NCBI RefSeq assembly: GCF_900609065.1
Contig: NZ_UXAU01000029.1
Span: forward strand, 16,370 to 80,369
Length of the DNA: 64,000 nucleotides
Direction: 5' to 3'
Source: Arthrobacter ulcerisalmonis
GTDB taxonomy: Bacteria > Actinomycetota > Actinomycetes > Actinomycetales > Micrococcaceae
Both the position numbers and the translations under genes were made by a program. The notes beneath the pieces were generated by a model that ran no database searches, was not told where the DNA came from, and worked only from the letters and a program-made list of their open reading frames with translations. Of this stretch, positions 1 to 8,626 are shown piece by piece. Positions within the stretch are counted from its first letter, which is position 1; each line of letters opens with the position of its first letter.

Positions 1-1487
1 CTGACAAAGTAGTCACGCTCGATCCGGCAGGTTCGTACGACGCCGGGTCCTTCCTGGTCATGAACCAGATCTACCCGTTCCTCCTGAACGCCAAGCCAGG
101 CAGTGCCGACGCGTCCCCGGACATTGCCGAATCGGCGTCGTTCACCGCACCCACCGACTACACGGTGAAGCTGAAGTCCGGCCTGAAGTTCGCCAACGGA
201 CACGATCTGACCTCCTCAGACGTCAAATTCTCCGTGGACCGCATCATCAAGATCGCCGACCCGAACGGCCCCGCCTCACTGCTTTCCAACCTTGACTCGG
301 TGGAAACCCCCGATGACACCACCGTGGTGTTCAAGCTCAAGGCCGCCAACGACCAGGTGTTCGCCGGCGTCCTCGCTTCCAACTCTGGTCCCGTCATCGA
401 CGAGGAAGTCTTCCCCGCCGACAAGATCATGAGTGACGACGACATCGTCGCCGCCAAGCCCTTCGCCGGTCAGTACACGATCGATAGCTACAAGAAAAAC
501 GAACTCATCAGCCTCAAGGTGTTTGACGGCTACCAAGGCCTGCTCGGCAAACCCGCCAACGGCGGCGCCAACATCAAGTACTACGCCGACGCCAACAACC
601 TCAAGCTCGACGTCCAGCAGGGCAACATCGACGTGGCAGGGCGATCGCTGACGGCGACCGACGTGGCCGACCTCGACGGCGATTCAAAGGTCAAGGTGCA
701 CAAGGGTCCCGGCGGCGAACTCCGCTACATCGTCTTCAACTTCGACACCATGCCATTTGGCGCCAAGACTCCGGAAGCCGATCCGGCCAAGGCGCTTGCA
801 GTCCGCCAAGCCATGGCCAACATTGTTGACCGTGACGCCATTGCCACGCAGGTTTACAAGGGCACCTACCTGCCCGTGTACTCAGTAGTCCCGGACGGCT
901 TCCTCGGCGCAGCTCAGCCGCTCAAGGACCTTTACGGCCAGGACGGCAAGCCGGATCTGGACAAGGCCAAGAAGGCCCTTGCGGACGCTGGCGTGTCCGG
1001 CCCGGTCAACGTCAAGTTGCAGTACAACCCTGACCACTACGGCAGCTCCTCAGGCGACGAGTACGCCATGATCAAGGCGCAGCTGGAAAAGTCCGGCCTC
1101 TTCACCGTTGACCTGCAGTCCACCGAATGGGTGACCTACTCCAAGGACCGTACCGCCGACGCCTACCCGGTCTACCAGTTGGGTTGGTTCCCCGACTACT
1201 CGGACCCGGACAACTACCTCACCCCGTTCTTCATCCCGGGCAACTTCCTCAAAAACCACTACGAGAACGCTGAGGTGACGGCTTTGATCCAGAAGCAGCT
1301 CACCACCGTGGACAAGGATGAGCGCGTCAAGACGTTGGGCGAGGCACAGGTGGCCATTGCCAAGGACCTCTCCACGCTGCCGCTGCTGCAGGGTGCCCAG
1401 GTGCTGGTGTCCGGGGCAGATGTCAAGGGCGTCGACAGCACCCTTGATGCCTCCTTCAAAACCCGGCTCGGCGTCATCTCCAAGTAG
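1..1487 (+). CDS. Peptide ABC transporter substrate-binding protein (SBP family 5), 5' partial
   Basis: This is an extracellular solute-binding protein that would capture oligopeptides or related solutes for the permeases and ATPase encoded just downstream. The reading frame is already open at base 3, with an in-frame segment (DKVVTLDPAGSY) before the first ATG at position 60, so the signal peptide and true start lie outside the window. About 494 residues remain, close to a full SBP_bac_5 domain. Typical family features are visible: a segment on likely unfavourable states early (SGLKFANGHDLTSSDVKFS), the SVDRI region, and a C-terminal GWFPDYSDPDNYLTPFF block that matches the family's conserved late motif. 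The gene ends with TAG at 1485-1487 and is followed by a GC-rich hairpin before the permease genes. Ligand specificity cannot be read from the sequence. Confidence 0.93.
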   Translation, partial: DKVVTLDPAGSYDAGSFLVMNQIYPFLLNAKPGSADASPDIAESASFTAPTDYTVKLKSGLKFANGHDLTSSDVKFSVDRIIKIADPNGPASLLSNLDSVETPDDTTVVFKLKAANDQVFAGVLASNSGPVIDEEVFPADKIMSDDDIVAAKPFAGQYTIDSYKKNELISLKVFDGYQGLLGKPANGGANIKYYADANNLKLDVQQGNIDVAGRSLTATDVADLDGDSKVKVHKGPGGELRYIVFNFDTMPFGAKTPEADPAKALAVRQAMANIVDRDAIATQVYKGTYLPVYSVVPDGFLGAAQPLKDLYGQDGKPDLDKAKKALADAGVSGPVNVKLQYNPDHYGSSSGDEYAMIKAQLEKSGLFTVDLQSTEWVTYSKDRTADAYPVYQLGWFPDYSDPDNYLTPFFIPGNFLKNHYENAEVTALIQKQLTTVDKDERVKTLGEAQVAIAKDLSTLPLLQGAQVLVSGADVKGVDSTLDASFKTRLGVISK

Positions 1488-1519
1488 CTCTTCCATCCCA
1501 TTCGGCCCTAGCCGGTAAG

Positions 1520-1548
1520 AGGGCGGGACGCCATCCGCGTCCCGCCCT
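1520..1548 (+). terminator. GC-rich hairpin between binding protein and permease genes
   Basis: A perfect 11-bp inverted repeat (AGGGCGGGACG and CGTCCCGCCCT, loop CCATCCG) lies 32 bases after the binding-protein stop. There is no T-tract after it. It probably acts as a partial terminator or an mRNA-stabilising hairpin, which would allow more binding protein than permease to be made. That role is inferred. Confidence 0.6.
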
Positions 1549-1610
1549 GTTGCCGTCACTGGCCAGCGTTGGGGAACGCCTGGCCTGGGCACCACGTTCA
1601 TAGGTGATCC

Positions 1611-2699
1611 ATGACTACTTTGATTGACGCCCCCGCGGACGCGGACGGCGCGCTGCCCGGCCCCAAAAAGGCTTCGGGTGGCGGACTCGGCCAATACATC
1701 CTGATCAGGTTCCTGCTGATCTTTCCCACCATCTTCATCCTGGTCACCATGGTGTTCTTCCTGATGAGGATTACCGGTGACCCCATCACCGCAGCACTGG
1801 GTGGCCGGCTGCCCCCAGAACAACTCCAGGAACGCATCCACGCTGCCGGCTATGACCGGCCCATCTTCGTCCAGTACTTCGAGTACCTGGGCCAACTCCT
1901 GACCGGCAACTTTGGCACCACCCTTTCGGATAACCGCAAAGTGACCGAAATGCTCGGCACGTACGGCTCGGCAACGCTGGAACTGAGCATCAATGCCCTG
2001 ATCGTGGCGCTTCTGGTGGGCATTCCGCTCGGCATGCTGGCCGCTCACCGGCGTGATCATGTCCCGGACGCTATCCTTCGGGTCTTCGCCATCCTTTGCT
2101 ATGCCACGCCCGTCTTTTTTGCCGGCTTGCTGCTTAAGCTCACCTTCTCGGTGTGGCTCGGCTGGCTGCCGGTGGCAGGCCGCGCCAAGACGTCCAGCGA
2201 ACTCGCCCTGACAGCGTTGGAAGGGCCCACCGGAATTTATTGGCTGGACGCCATCCGGAGCGGAAACATGGCAGCGCTGGGGGATGTCATGGCACACTCG
2301 GTCCTGCCCGCCGTGGCACTGGGACTGCTGACGGCTGGGATTTTCCTCCGCCTGGTCCGCACCAACGTCATCGGCACCCTCGGCCGGGACTATGTGGAGG
2401 CCGGCAGGTCCCGGGGAGTCAGCGAGTACCGGCTGGTGACTAAGCACGCCTACAAACCGGCGCTCATCCCCATCATCACCGTGATGGGCCTGCAGATCGC
2501 CGTCATGCTGGGTGGCGCCGTCCTCACGGAGAAAACGTTCGAATGGAAAGGCCTCGGCTTCCAGCTCGCCACTTACCTGACTGCCCGTGACTTCGTGGCT
2601 GTGCAGGGCATCGTGGTGCTCCTGGCCGTCATCGTCGCCATGACCAACTTCATCGTGGACATCATTGCCGCGCTGATTGACCCGCGCGTGAGGTACTGA
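1611..2699 (+). CDS. Peptide ABC transporter permease, DppB/OppB type
   Basis: This is an inner-membrane permease subunit of the Dpp/Opp family, 362 residues. A charged N-terminus of about 30 residues precedes the first membrane helix (ILIRFLLIFPTIFILVTMVF). The usual periplasmic loop follows (residues about 60-110), then five more hydrophobic helices. The conserved cytoplasmic EAA-type loop is visible as DYVEAGRSRGVSEYRLVTKHAY, ending in the family pattern of A-hydrophobic-I-P-I-I. The length is slightly above typical DppB (about 340) because of the N-terminal extension. The gene follows the binding protein after a 123-base gap that holds a hairpin, and the next permease starts two bases after its stop, so the four genes form one operon. 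Confidence 0.93.
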   Translation: MTTLIDAPADADGALPGPKKASGGGLGQYILIRFLLIFPTIFILVTMVFFLMRITGDPITAALGGRLPPEQLQERIHAAGYDRPIFVQYFEYLGQLLTGNFGTTLSDNRKVTEMLGTYGSATLELSINALIVALLVGIPLGMLAAHRRDHVPDAILRVFAILCYATPVFFAGLLLKLTFSVWLGWLPVAGRAKTSSELALTALEGPTGIYWLDAIRSGNMAALGDVMAHSVLPAVALGLLTAGIFLRLVRTNVIGTLGRDYVEAGRSRGVSEYRLVTKHAYKPALIPIITVMGLQIAVMLGGAVLTEKTFEWKGLGFQLATYLTARDFVAVQGIVVLLAVIVAMTNFIVDIIAALIDPRVRY

Positions 2700-2701
2700 T
2701 C

Positions 2702-3763
2702 ATGAGCACCGACATTTCCGCACCCCATATCAATCCGCGGGCATCCTTCCTCCGGAAACTGCCCGTCGTTTCGCACGTGGCCCGCAGCGTGGGGTTGCAG
2801 CGGTCCATGCTCGTGATCGGCCTGGTGCTGACCGGCATCTTCCTGCTCACGGCCATCCTTGCCCCCTTGATTGCACCGTTCGGTTTTTCGCAGCTCTCCG
2901 ACGCGGAGGGTAGCTTCCCCACCCAGCAGGCGCCCGGGGGCAAACACCTCCTGGGCACCACCGTGGGTGGCTACGACGTCTTGTCCCGCGTGATCTGGGG
3001 TACCCAGACGGCGCTGCTGGTCATCGTGGTGGCAGTAGCACTGTCGATCTTTGCCGGCGTCATCCTGGGCCTGGTCAGCGGCTACCTGGGTGGCTGGCTG
3101 GACAGGGTCTTGGTGGTGGTGGCTGACGCCGTGTACGCCTTTCCGTCCCTGCTTGTGGCCATCGTCATGGCGATCGTGATCAGTGGTGGCCAGTCCAGCC
3201 TGTTCGGCGGTGTGATGGCAGCGGCCACCTCCATCACCGTGGTGTTCATCCCGCAGTATTTCCGGGTGATCAGGGCCGAAACCATCCGTCTCAAGGCTGA
3301 GCCGTTCGTGGAATCAGCCAAGGTGGTGGGTGCCTCCAATGTCAGGATCATCACCCGGCACATCTACCGGAACGCCACCCGGACGCTGCCGTTGATCTTC
3401 ACCCTGAATGCCTCCGAAGCCATCCTGACGCTGGCAGCCCTGGGCTTCCTCGGCTTCGGCATCGAACCAAGCTCGGCGGCTGAGTGGGGCTTCGACCTGA
3501 ACAAGGCGCTCTCGGACACAACGTCCGGAATCTGGTGGACCGGCCTGTTCCCCGGCCTGGCCATCGTCTGGACCGTCCTGGGGTTGACCCTGGTGGGCGA
3601 AAGCATCAATGACCTCAACGACCCCCGGCTGCGGGGCCGCAAACGGGCCCGCGGCGGGGCACCAACCCCCACGGCAACGCCGTCGGCTGCCACCGCCGCA
3701 GGCGAGCACGCAACGGGAGATTCTGCTGCAGGAGAGTCAGCAGCAGAAGGAAGGACACCATGA
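2702..3763 (+). CDS. Peptide ABC transporter permease, DppC/OppC type
   Basis: This is the second permease subunit, 353 residues. It has the DppC layout: a cytoplasmic N-terminus, one helix (residues about 40-62), a long loop that contains the family motif HLLGTTVGGYDVLSRVIWG, and then a cluster of helices. The EAA loop reads EPFVESAKVVGASNVRIITRHI. The last 40 residues are low-complexity Ala/Gly/Glu/Thr (ATPSAATAAGEHATGDS), an unusual hydrophilic tail that the family does not need. The stop overlaps the start of the ATPase gene by four bases (ATGA), which implies translational coupling. Confidence 0.93.
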   Translation: MSTDISAPHINPRASFLRKLPVVSHVARSVGLQRSMLVIGLVLTGIFLLTAILAPLIAPFGFSQLSDAEGSFPTQQAPGGKHLLGTTVGGYDVLSRVIWGTQTALLVIVVAVALSIFAGVILGLVSGYLGGWLDRVLVVVADAVYAFPSLLVAIVMAIVISGGQSSLFGGVMAAATSITVVFIPQYFRVIRAETIRLKAEPFVESAKVVGASNVRIITRHIYRNATRTLPLIFTLNASEAILTLAALGFLGFGIEPSSAAEWGFDLNKALSDTTSGIWWTGLFPGLAIVWTVLGLTLVGESINDLNDPRLRGRKRARGGAPTPTATPSAATAAGEHATGDSAAGESAAEGRTP

Positions 3764-5475
3764 GTACCCAACGGGGCGCCGCAACACCACTGCCCACCAA
3801 CGCAGGCCACCCGGTGCTGGACATTGAGAACCTGCAGGTTACCTTTGCCACGGACGGCGGTGATGTCAGGGCGGTCAAGGATGTCAGCCTGCAGGTTCGG
3901 GCTGGCGAAGTCCTCGCCATCGTGGGGGAGTCCGGGTCAGGGAAGACCGTCACCGCCAAGACCATCCTGGGCCTGCTGCCCGAGACGGCGACCCAGTCCG
4001 GTGCGGTGCTGATCAACGGCACCAACATCATCAGTGTCAGCCCCGCCAGGTTGCGCCAGATCAGGGGCAGGGACGTGGCCATGGTCTTCCAGGAACCGTC
4101 CACTGCCCTGAACCCGGTGTTCACGGTGGGCTGGCAGATTGCTGAGGGAATCCGGGCGCACGCCAACAAGGAGAGCGGCAAGCGGATTTCAGGCCGCGAA
4201 GCCAAAGCCCGTGCCGTCGAGGCGCTGCGCAAGGTAGGCATCCCGGACCCGGAGAAGCGAGTCAATTACTACCCGCACCAGTTCTCCGGCGGCCAGAAGC
4301 AGCGCGTCGTCATCGCCGCAGCCCTGGCGTTGAACCCCGGACTGATCGTGGCCGATGAACCCACCACCGCGTTGGACGTCACGGTCCAGGCAGAAATCCT
4401 GGAACTCCTCCGCGAGTTGCGGGATACGTACGGGACGTCGATCGTGCTGATCACGCACAACATGGGCGTGGTGGCTGACCTGGCCGACAGGGTGGTGGTC
4501 ATGTACCAGGGCGACATCGTGGAGGAAGCAACAGCCAAAACGTTGTTCGCTGAGCCTCGCCAGGACTACACCCGCAAGCTCCTGGCAGCCGTCCCCCACC
4601 TGGGCAGGAACTCGGCGTCAGCCTCGTTGACCAGCCGCGCCCACCAGGACGCGGAAGTCCTGGTGGCTGCGGAGAACCTGAGTATCGAATATCCCGGCCG
4701 GCTTGGCACCCCGGCGTTCAAGGCCGTGGACGGCGTCAGTTTTACCCTGTCCAGGGGTGAAGTGTTTGGCCTGGTGGGCGAGTCTGGTTCGGGCAAGACC
4801 ACCATCGGCCGCGCCATTGCCGGGTTGAACAAGACAACAGGCGGCAGCCTGAAGGTACTGGGCTACGAGATGCTGGGCATGCGGGAAAAAACGTTCAAAC
4901 CGCTCCGCAAGGACATCGGGTTCGTTTTCCAGGACCCTGCGGCGTCCTTCAACCCGCAACTGACTATTGGTGATTGCATCGCCGAGCCCATGGTGATCCA
5001 TACCAAGCCGAGCCCGGCGCAGGCGCGCAAACGCGTGGCTGAACTGCTGGAGTCAGTCCAGTTGCCGGCGTCGTACGCGGCACGTTACCCGCACGAACTC
5101 TCCGGCGGGCAGCGGCAGCGGGCCTCCCTGGCGCGGGCACTCAGCCTGAACCCACGGCTTCTGATTGCTGACGAGCCCACGTCGGCCCTTGACGTTTCGG
5201 TGCAGGCGAAAGTGCTGGACTTGTTCAAGGAGATCCAGGCCGAGTTTGGTTTCGCCTGCCTGTTCATTAGTCACGACCTCGCCGTGGTGGACATCCTCTC
5301 GCAATGGGTGGGGGTGCTCTACAAGGGCAAACTGGTGGAACAGGGGATTGGCAACCAGATCATGGGCGATCCGCAGCACGATTACACCAAGCGGCTGATC
5401 GCGTCGCTGCCGGTGCCTGATCCAGCGGAGCAGGCCCGACGGCGGCAGGAAAACCGGGCGCTGCTCGGCATCTGA
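3760..5475 (+). CDS. Fused dual ABC ATPase of peptide importer (DppD-DppF)
   Basis: This single 571-residue chain carries both nucleotide-binding domains that drive the peptide importer. Domain 1 (about 20-265) has Walker A GESGSGKT, signature FSGGQKQR and Walker B LIVADEPTTALD. Domain 2 (about 300-545) has a second GESGSGKT, LSGGQRQR and LLIADEPTSALD. Both carry the oligopeptide/dipeptide C-terminal extension typical of Dpp/Opp ATPases. DppD and DppF are two genes in E. coli, but the fusion is common in actinobacteria. A good Shine-Dalgarno sequence (GAAGGAAGGA) precedes the ATG, which lies inside the end of the upstream permease gene. The protein would sit on the cytoplasmic face of the two permeases. 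Confidence 0.95.
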   Translation: MSTQRGAATPLPTNAGHPVLDIENLQVTFATDGGDVRAVKDVSLQVRAGEVLAIVGESGSGKTVTAKTILGLLPETATQSGAVLINGTNIISVSPARLRQIRGRDVAMVFQEPSTALNPVFTVGWQIAEGIRAHANKESGKRISGREAKARAVEALRKVGIPDPEKRVNYYPHQFSGGQKQRVVIAAALALNPGLIVADEPTTALDVTVQAEILELLRELRDTYGTSIVLITHNMGVVADLADRVVVMYQGDIVEEATAKTLFAEPRQDYTRKLLAAVPHLGRNSASASLTSRAHQDAEVLVAAENLSIEYPGRLGTPAFKAVDGVSFTLSRGEVFGLVGESGSGKTTIGRAIAGLNKTTGGSLKVLGYEMLGMREKTFKPLRKDIGFVFQDPAASFNPQLTIGDCIAEPMVIHTKPSPAQARKRVAELLESVQLPASYAARYPHELSGGQRQRASLARALSLNPRLLIADEPTSALDVSVQAKVLDLFKEIQAEFGFACLFISHDLAVVDILSQWVGVLYKGKLVEQGIGNQIMGDPQHDYTKRLIASLPVPDPAEQARRRQENRALLGI

Positions 5476-5492
5476 GGTGTGGTGGTTTGGGT

Positions 5493-5525
5493 CCGTCGGC
5501 GCCGGCAAATATGCGGCGCCGACGG
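5493..5525 (+). terminator. Hairpin after the peptide transporter operon
   Basis: A perfect 12-bp stem (CCGTCGGCGCCG and CGGCGCCGACGG) encloses a nine-base A/T-rich loop, 17 bases after the ATPase stop. No run of T follows. It ends immediately before the chorismate mutase promoter and probably insulates the two transcription units. Confidence 0.65.
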
Positions 5526-5534
5526 TCCCGGCCA

Positions 5535-5540
5535 TAGACT
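5535..5540 (+). promoter_or_regulatory. Candidate -10 box for leaderless chorismate mutase mRNA
   Basis: TAGACT fits the actinobacterial TAnnnT -10 consensus and ends six bases before the ATG at 5547. No Shine-Dalgarno sequence lies between them. This spacing puts the transcription start at or next to the ATG, so the message is probably leaderless. The same hexamer occurs upstream of secA. Confidence 0.5.
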
Positions 5541-5546
5541 GGGACC

Positions 5547-5954
5547 ATGACGCAGCACACTCCCGGCGCTCCAGGCGCCGACGACTTTGACCCCACCGCA
5601 AGTTCCCTCACCGGGCACGTGGACAACTCCGTTATGGCAGAACTGCTGTCCATCCGCTCGAGTATCGACAACATTGACGCCACGTTGGTATACCTCTTGG
5701 CGGAGCGTTTCAAGGCAACGCAGAAGGTGGGTTTCCTCAAGGCCAACCATCGGCTGCCCGCCGGTGACCCAGGGCGCGAGTCAGCCCAGATTTCACGGCT
5801 GCGGCGGCTGGCCGAGGATGCGCACCTGGACCCGTCGTTCGCGGAGAAGTTCCTGAATTTCATCATCGACGAAGTCATCCGGCACCATGAAGCCATCGCG
5901 GAGGACCATCAGGCCGCCGCGGCGTCCAACGGCCAGGCCGTCGGCGGCGCATGA
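5547..5954 (+). CDS. Chorismate mutase (AroQ fold)
   Basis: This would convert chorismate to prephenate, the branch step to phenylalanine and tyrosine, in the cytoplasm. The 135-residue protein has a disordered 25-residue N-terminus and then the all-helical AroQ domain. Visible features are IRSSIDNIDATLVYLLAERF (helix 1 with the conserved Arg and IDxxD..L..L..R pattern), KVGFLK and the C-terminal helix FLNFIIDEVIRHHE. The form resembles the small stand-alone mutases of actinobacteria. No SD sequence is seen and a -10-like TAGACT lies just upstream. The stop overlaps the next gene by four bases. The family call is firm; whether it partners with DAHP synthase, as in mycobacteria, is not visible here. 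Confidence 0.88.
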   Translation: MTQHTPGAPGADDFDPTASSLTGHVDNSVMAELLSIRSSIDNIDATLVYLLAERFKATQKVGFLKANHRLPAGDPGRESAQISRLRRLAEDAHLDPSFAEKFLNFIIDEVIRHHEAIAEDHQAAAASNGQAVGGA

Positions 5955-7033
5955 GGACAACGCGGCAAGAAGGCAGGCCCGACGGCGGCCCAGGCGCCCA
6001 GGCGTCAATGCCGGTGCCGGCGCCGCCGCCAGCCGAGGTGACTGCTACCGCCGCTGGCCCCTGGCCGGGGACGGATCCGGTTGAGGCCGCCCGGATCATC
6101 CGTGGCGAACTGGGCAGCCCACACCTGCCGTTCCTGGCGGAACTGCCGGATCGCGGGATTGGCTCGGATGCCTTGGGCCGCACAGCAGCTCTCCTGACCG
6201 AGATGGCCGTCGATGTCCAGCCACACGGGTGGCGCTTGGTAGACAGGCCGGGCAAGGACATGCGCCGGGCGCTCTCCGCCCTCGCGACCGATATTAACGT
6301 CTTAGCTGACGTTGCGGGCGTGGAGGACGTCTCTGCCGCCGAGCTCAAAGTGCAACTGGTGGGTCCGCTCAGCCTGGCCGCCGGGCTGCACCTGCATAAC
6401 GGCGAACGCGCGCTGATCGACCACGGTGCCCGCCGGGACATTGCCGAGTCCCTAGCTGCCAGTATGGCCGGCTACCTATCCCGGGTTGCTGCAGCCGTTC
6501 CGGGTGCCCGGCTGGTGGTGCAGCTTGACGAGCCGGATATCGCCGCGATCCTGGGCGGCACCATTCCCACCTCCAGTGGCTACCGGACCCTCAGGTCTGT
6601 CTCCGCTACCGAGGCGCGCGAGTCGTGGCAGCTGGTGATAGCTGCCTTGCGGGCGGCGGGCGCGGCGGAAATTGTTATCTCCATCCCTGAAGTCGAAGCC
6701 CCTTTTGAACAGATTCTTGCCGCCGGTGCCGACGGCATCGCCGTGCCATTGAAGGCGTTGACCGCCCGGCAGTGGGAGCATCTTGCCGGTGCCGTGGAGT
6801 CGGGGAAACGGGTATGGGCAGGGGTCCTCGACGCCGGCGCCCCACTGCCACGGGTGGCGCAGTGCGTGGAAACGATGTGGCAGCCCTGGCATCGGGTGGG
6901 CCTGCCAGCCACCGCGTTGGGCAGCGTCCGGGTCACCCCCGTGGCTGGAACCGTCAGCCGGACACCGGCGCAGGCCACGGCCGTGTTGGGCAGACTCACA
7001 CAGGTGGCGGATGGCCTGAACCAGCTGGCCTGA
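5951..7033 (+). CDS. MetE-like (B12-independent methionine synthase-like) protein, probably not a true synthase
   Basis: This 360-residue protein resembles the single-domain MetE/UROD-fold proteins found in actinobacteria (Rv3015c-like). Recognisable segments are FLAELPDRGIGSDALGRTAA, LVVQLDEPDIAAIL and the late barrel strands. True MetE is about 750 residues and binds zinc through a HxC...E...C set. I see no HxC motif here, and the only cysteine in the C-terminal half is in QCVETMW. I therefore infer a divergent homologue of unknown substrate. The first 45 residues are low-complexity Pro/Ala/Gly and the true start may be an internal codon. It overlaps the chorismate mutase stop (ATGA), so the two are probably co-translated. 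The convergent DUF4166 gene ends four bases later. Confidence 0.75.
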   Translation: MRTTRQEGRPDGGPGAQASMPVPAPPPAEVTATAAGPWPGTDPVEAARIIRGELGSPHLPFLAELPDRGIGSDALGRTAALLTEMAVDVQPHGWRLVDRPGKDMRRALSALATDINVLADVAGVEDVSAAELKVQLVGPLSLAAGLHLHNGERALIDHGARRDIAESLAASMAGYLSRVAAAVPGARLVVQLDEPDIAAILGGTIPTSSGYRTLRSVSATEARESWQLVIAALRAAGAAEIVISIPEVEAPFEQILAAGADGIAVPLKALTARQWEHLAGAVESGKRVWAGVLDAGAPLPRVAQCVETMWQPWHRVGLPATALGSVRVTPVAGTVSRTPAQATAVLGRLTQVADGLNQLA

Positions 7034-7037
7034 ACCG

Positions 7038-7760
7038 TCAGACCCGATCTTCCCAGCGGTCGGGTTGCGCGTAGCGGGGGAGGAACCCCTGGGCTGAGCT
7101 GCCGCCAACGTAGGGCCGCAGCCGGTAGTCAAAGCTGCCTGCATAGACAAGGACCACGCCGAGCTGCGGCTGGATGACCTTCACCTGGATCCGGTGCTTA
7201 CCGGCGTCGCCGTCCTGGGGCTCCCACCACTGCTGCGCGTAGGCTTTGGCGTCAAGGGCTGCCGGGAGCGGCAGTCGGAGCGCGCCCAGGAAAAGCCTCG
7301 ATGTCTCCGAGATGCCACGTAGCCTGCCATCGGTGGTGACGCTGAGATTCAGGTCCGTCACGATCCTGCGGTAGCGGCCCACGTAGTCCACCAGTTGGGT
7401 CGGAGCTGTGGCCGTGGCTGTTTTGGCGACGCTGGTGGTGTCCTGGAAGATCCGAGTCCTGCCGGGGAACCGGATTTCGCGTCGTGCCGTCAGGCTCGAG
7501 CGGCCAAAAGGGTCCAGATGAGCGTGGTTCTCGATCCGGAACGGAATTCCTTCACCGTACTCAGGGAAAAACGCTTCTTCGTCGCCGGTCAGGCGGAGCA
7601 GGGGACGCAACCACTTCTGTTGGCAGCCCACCACATCGAAGGTACCTTCGCCCACACCGTAGTGTCCGGAGCCTGGCGCCAGGGAAAAGTAGTCCTGCAG
7701 TTCAGGCTGCAGCCTGCCAAAATCAGCGCCCAGGGACTGGCGGTAGATGGGAACGTTCAT
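7038..7760 (-). CDS. DUF4166 domain protein
   Basis: This 240-residue soluble protein matches the DUF4166 type. It has the N-terminal segment LGADFGRLQPELQDYFSL, the internal GEGTFDVVGC, and repeated beta-strand signatures such as GEGIPFRIENHAHLDPFGR and FLGALRLPLP. No signal peptide, membrane helix or catalytic motif is evident. The start is well supported: a strong GGAGGAGG lies four bases upstream of the ATG. It converges on the MetE-like gene, and its 5' side faces the mtrA promoter region across 191 bases. The function is unknown. Confidence 0.8.
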   Translation of the reverse strand: MNVPIYRQSLGADFGRLQPELQDYFSLAPGSGHYGVGEGTFDVVGCQQKWLRPLLRLTGDEEAFFPEYGEGIPFRIENHAHLDPFGRSSLTARREIRFPGRTRIFQDTTSVAKTATATAPTQLVDYVGRYRRIVTDLNLSVTTDGRLRGISETSRLFLGALRLPLPAALDAKAYAQQWWEPQDGDAGKHRIQVKVIQPQLGVVLVYAGSFDYRLRPYVGGSSAQGFLPRYAQPDRWEDRV

Positions 7761-7951
7761 GAATCCTCCTCCGTTGCCTGCAACAGATGTCCAATCTACC
7801 GGCCACCGCAGGTCAGCGGACCCAGAATCGAACGGGAGTCACCACCTTGGCCGTGTGGTGCCGCGCCGGTGGGCGTCGCAGCGGAGATTTTCCGCCATGC
7901 CGTAAATCGGCCAGCACGACAAAGCGCCCCTTGATAAGGGAATATATAACT

Positions 7952-8626
7952 ATGAAGGCACGCATTCTGGTGGTAGACGATGACGAAGCGCTGGCCGAAA
8001 TGATTGGAATTGTTCTCCGCAATGACGGTTTCGAGCCGGTCTTTTGCGCCGACGGCGCCCAGGCGCTCGATATTTTCCGTTCTTCGCGCCCCGACCTGGT
8101 TCTCCTGGACCTCATGCTGCCTGGAATGGATGGCATTGAGGTCTGCCGCCTGATCAGGGCTGAGTCAGATGTGCCCATTGTGATGCTGACGGCGAAAGCC
8201 GACACGTCCGACGTCGTTCGCGGCCTGGAATCCGGTGCTGACGATTACGTGCCGAAACCGTTCAAACCGGCGGAGCTCGTGGCGCGCGTCCGTGCGCGGC
8301 TTCGCCCCGGCGACCAAAAGGCCCCCGAGACCCTGCGAATCGCGGACATCACCATCGACGTCGCCGGCCACATTGTGAGCCGCGGCAGCGAACGGATCTC
8401 CCTGACGCCTTTGGAATTCGACCTCCTCGTGGCGCTGGCGCGCAAACCGTGGCAGGTGTTCACCCGCGAGCTGCTCCTCGAACAGGTCTGGGGCTACCGG
8501 CACGCCGCCGATACCCGGCTGGTCAACGTCCATGTGCAGCGCCTTCGGTCCAAGATCGAACAGGATCCCGAAGCCCCTGAGGTGGTTTTGACAGTGCGTG
8601 GTGTCGGCTATAAAGCAGGCGCCTGA
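7952..8626 (+). CDS. mtrA: MtrA response regulator (OmpR/PhoB type)
   Basis: MtrA is the DNA-binding partner of the MtrB kinase and controls cell-wall hydrolase and cell-division genes in actinobacteria. The 224-residue protein has the receiver domain with acidic pocket VVDDDEALAE, phosphoacceptor Asp53 in LLDLMLPGMDG, Thr80 and Lys102 in YVPKPFKP. A winged-helix effector follows from about residue 130, with ISLTPLEFDLLVALARKP and TRLVNVHVQRLRSK. The similarity to mycobacterial MtrA is very high. A longer open frame extends upstream to 7787, but the family N-terminus starts at MKARILVVDDD, and ATAAGGGA about ten bases upstream can serve as an SD sequence. Its end overlaps mtrB. Confidence 0.97.
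   Translation: MKARILVVDDDEALAEMIGIVLRNDGFEPVFCADGAQALDIFRSSRPDLVLLDLMLPGMDGIEVCRLIRAESDVPIVMLTAKADTSDVVRGLESGADDYVPKPFKPAELVARVRARLRPGDQKAPETLRIADITIDVAGHIVSRGSERISLTPLEFDLLVALARKPWQVFTRELLLEQVWGYRHAADTRLVNVHVQRLRSKIEQDPEAPEVVLTVRGVGYKAGA

Noticed and set aside
1050..2447. Long antisense open frame (465 codons) opposite the peptide-transporter genes
   Set aside because: It is opposite two firmly identified genes and its amino-acid composition (Gln/His/Gly/Asp-rich) is that of reverse-complemented high-GC codons. No domain was recognised.
7787..7951. Upstream extension of mtrA
   Set aside because: The open frame continues upstream, but the added 55 residues are unlike any response regulator and the family starts at 7952.
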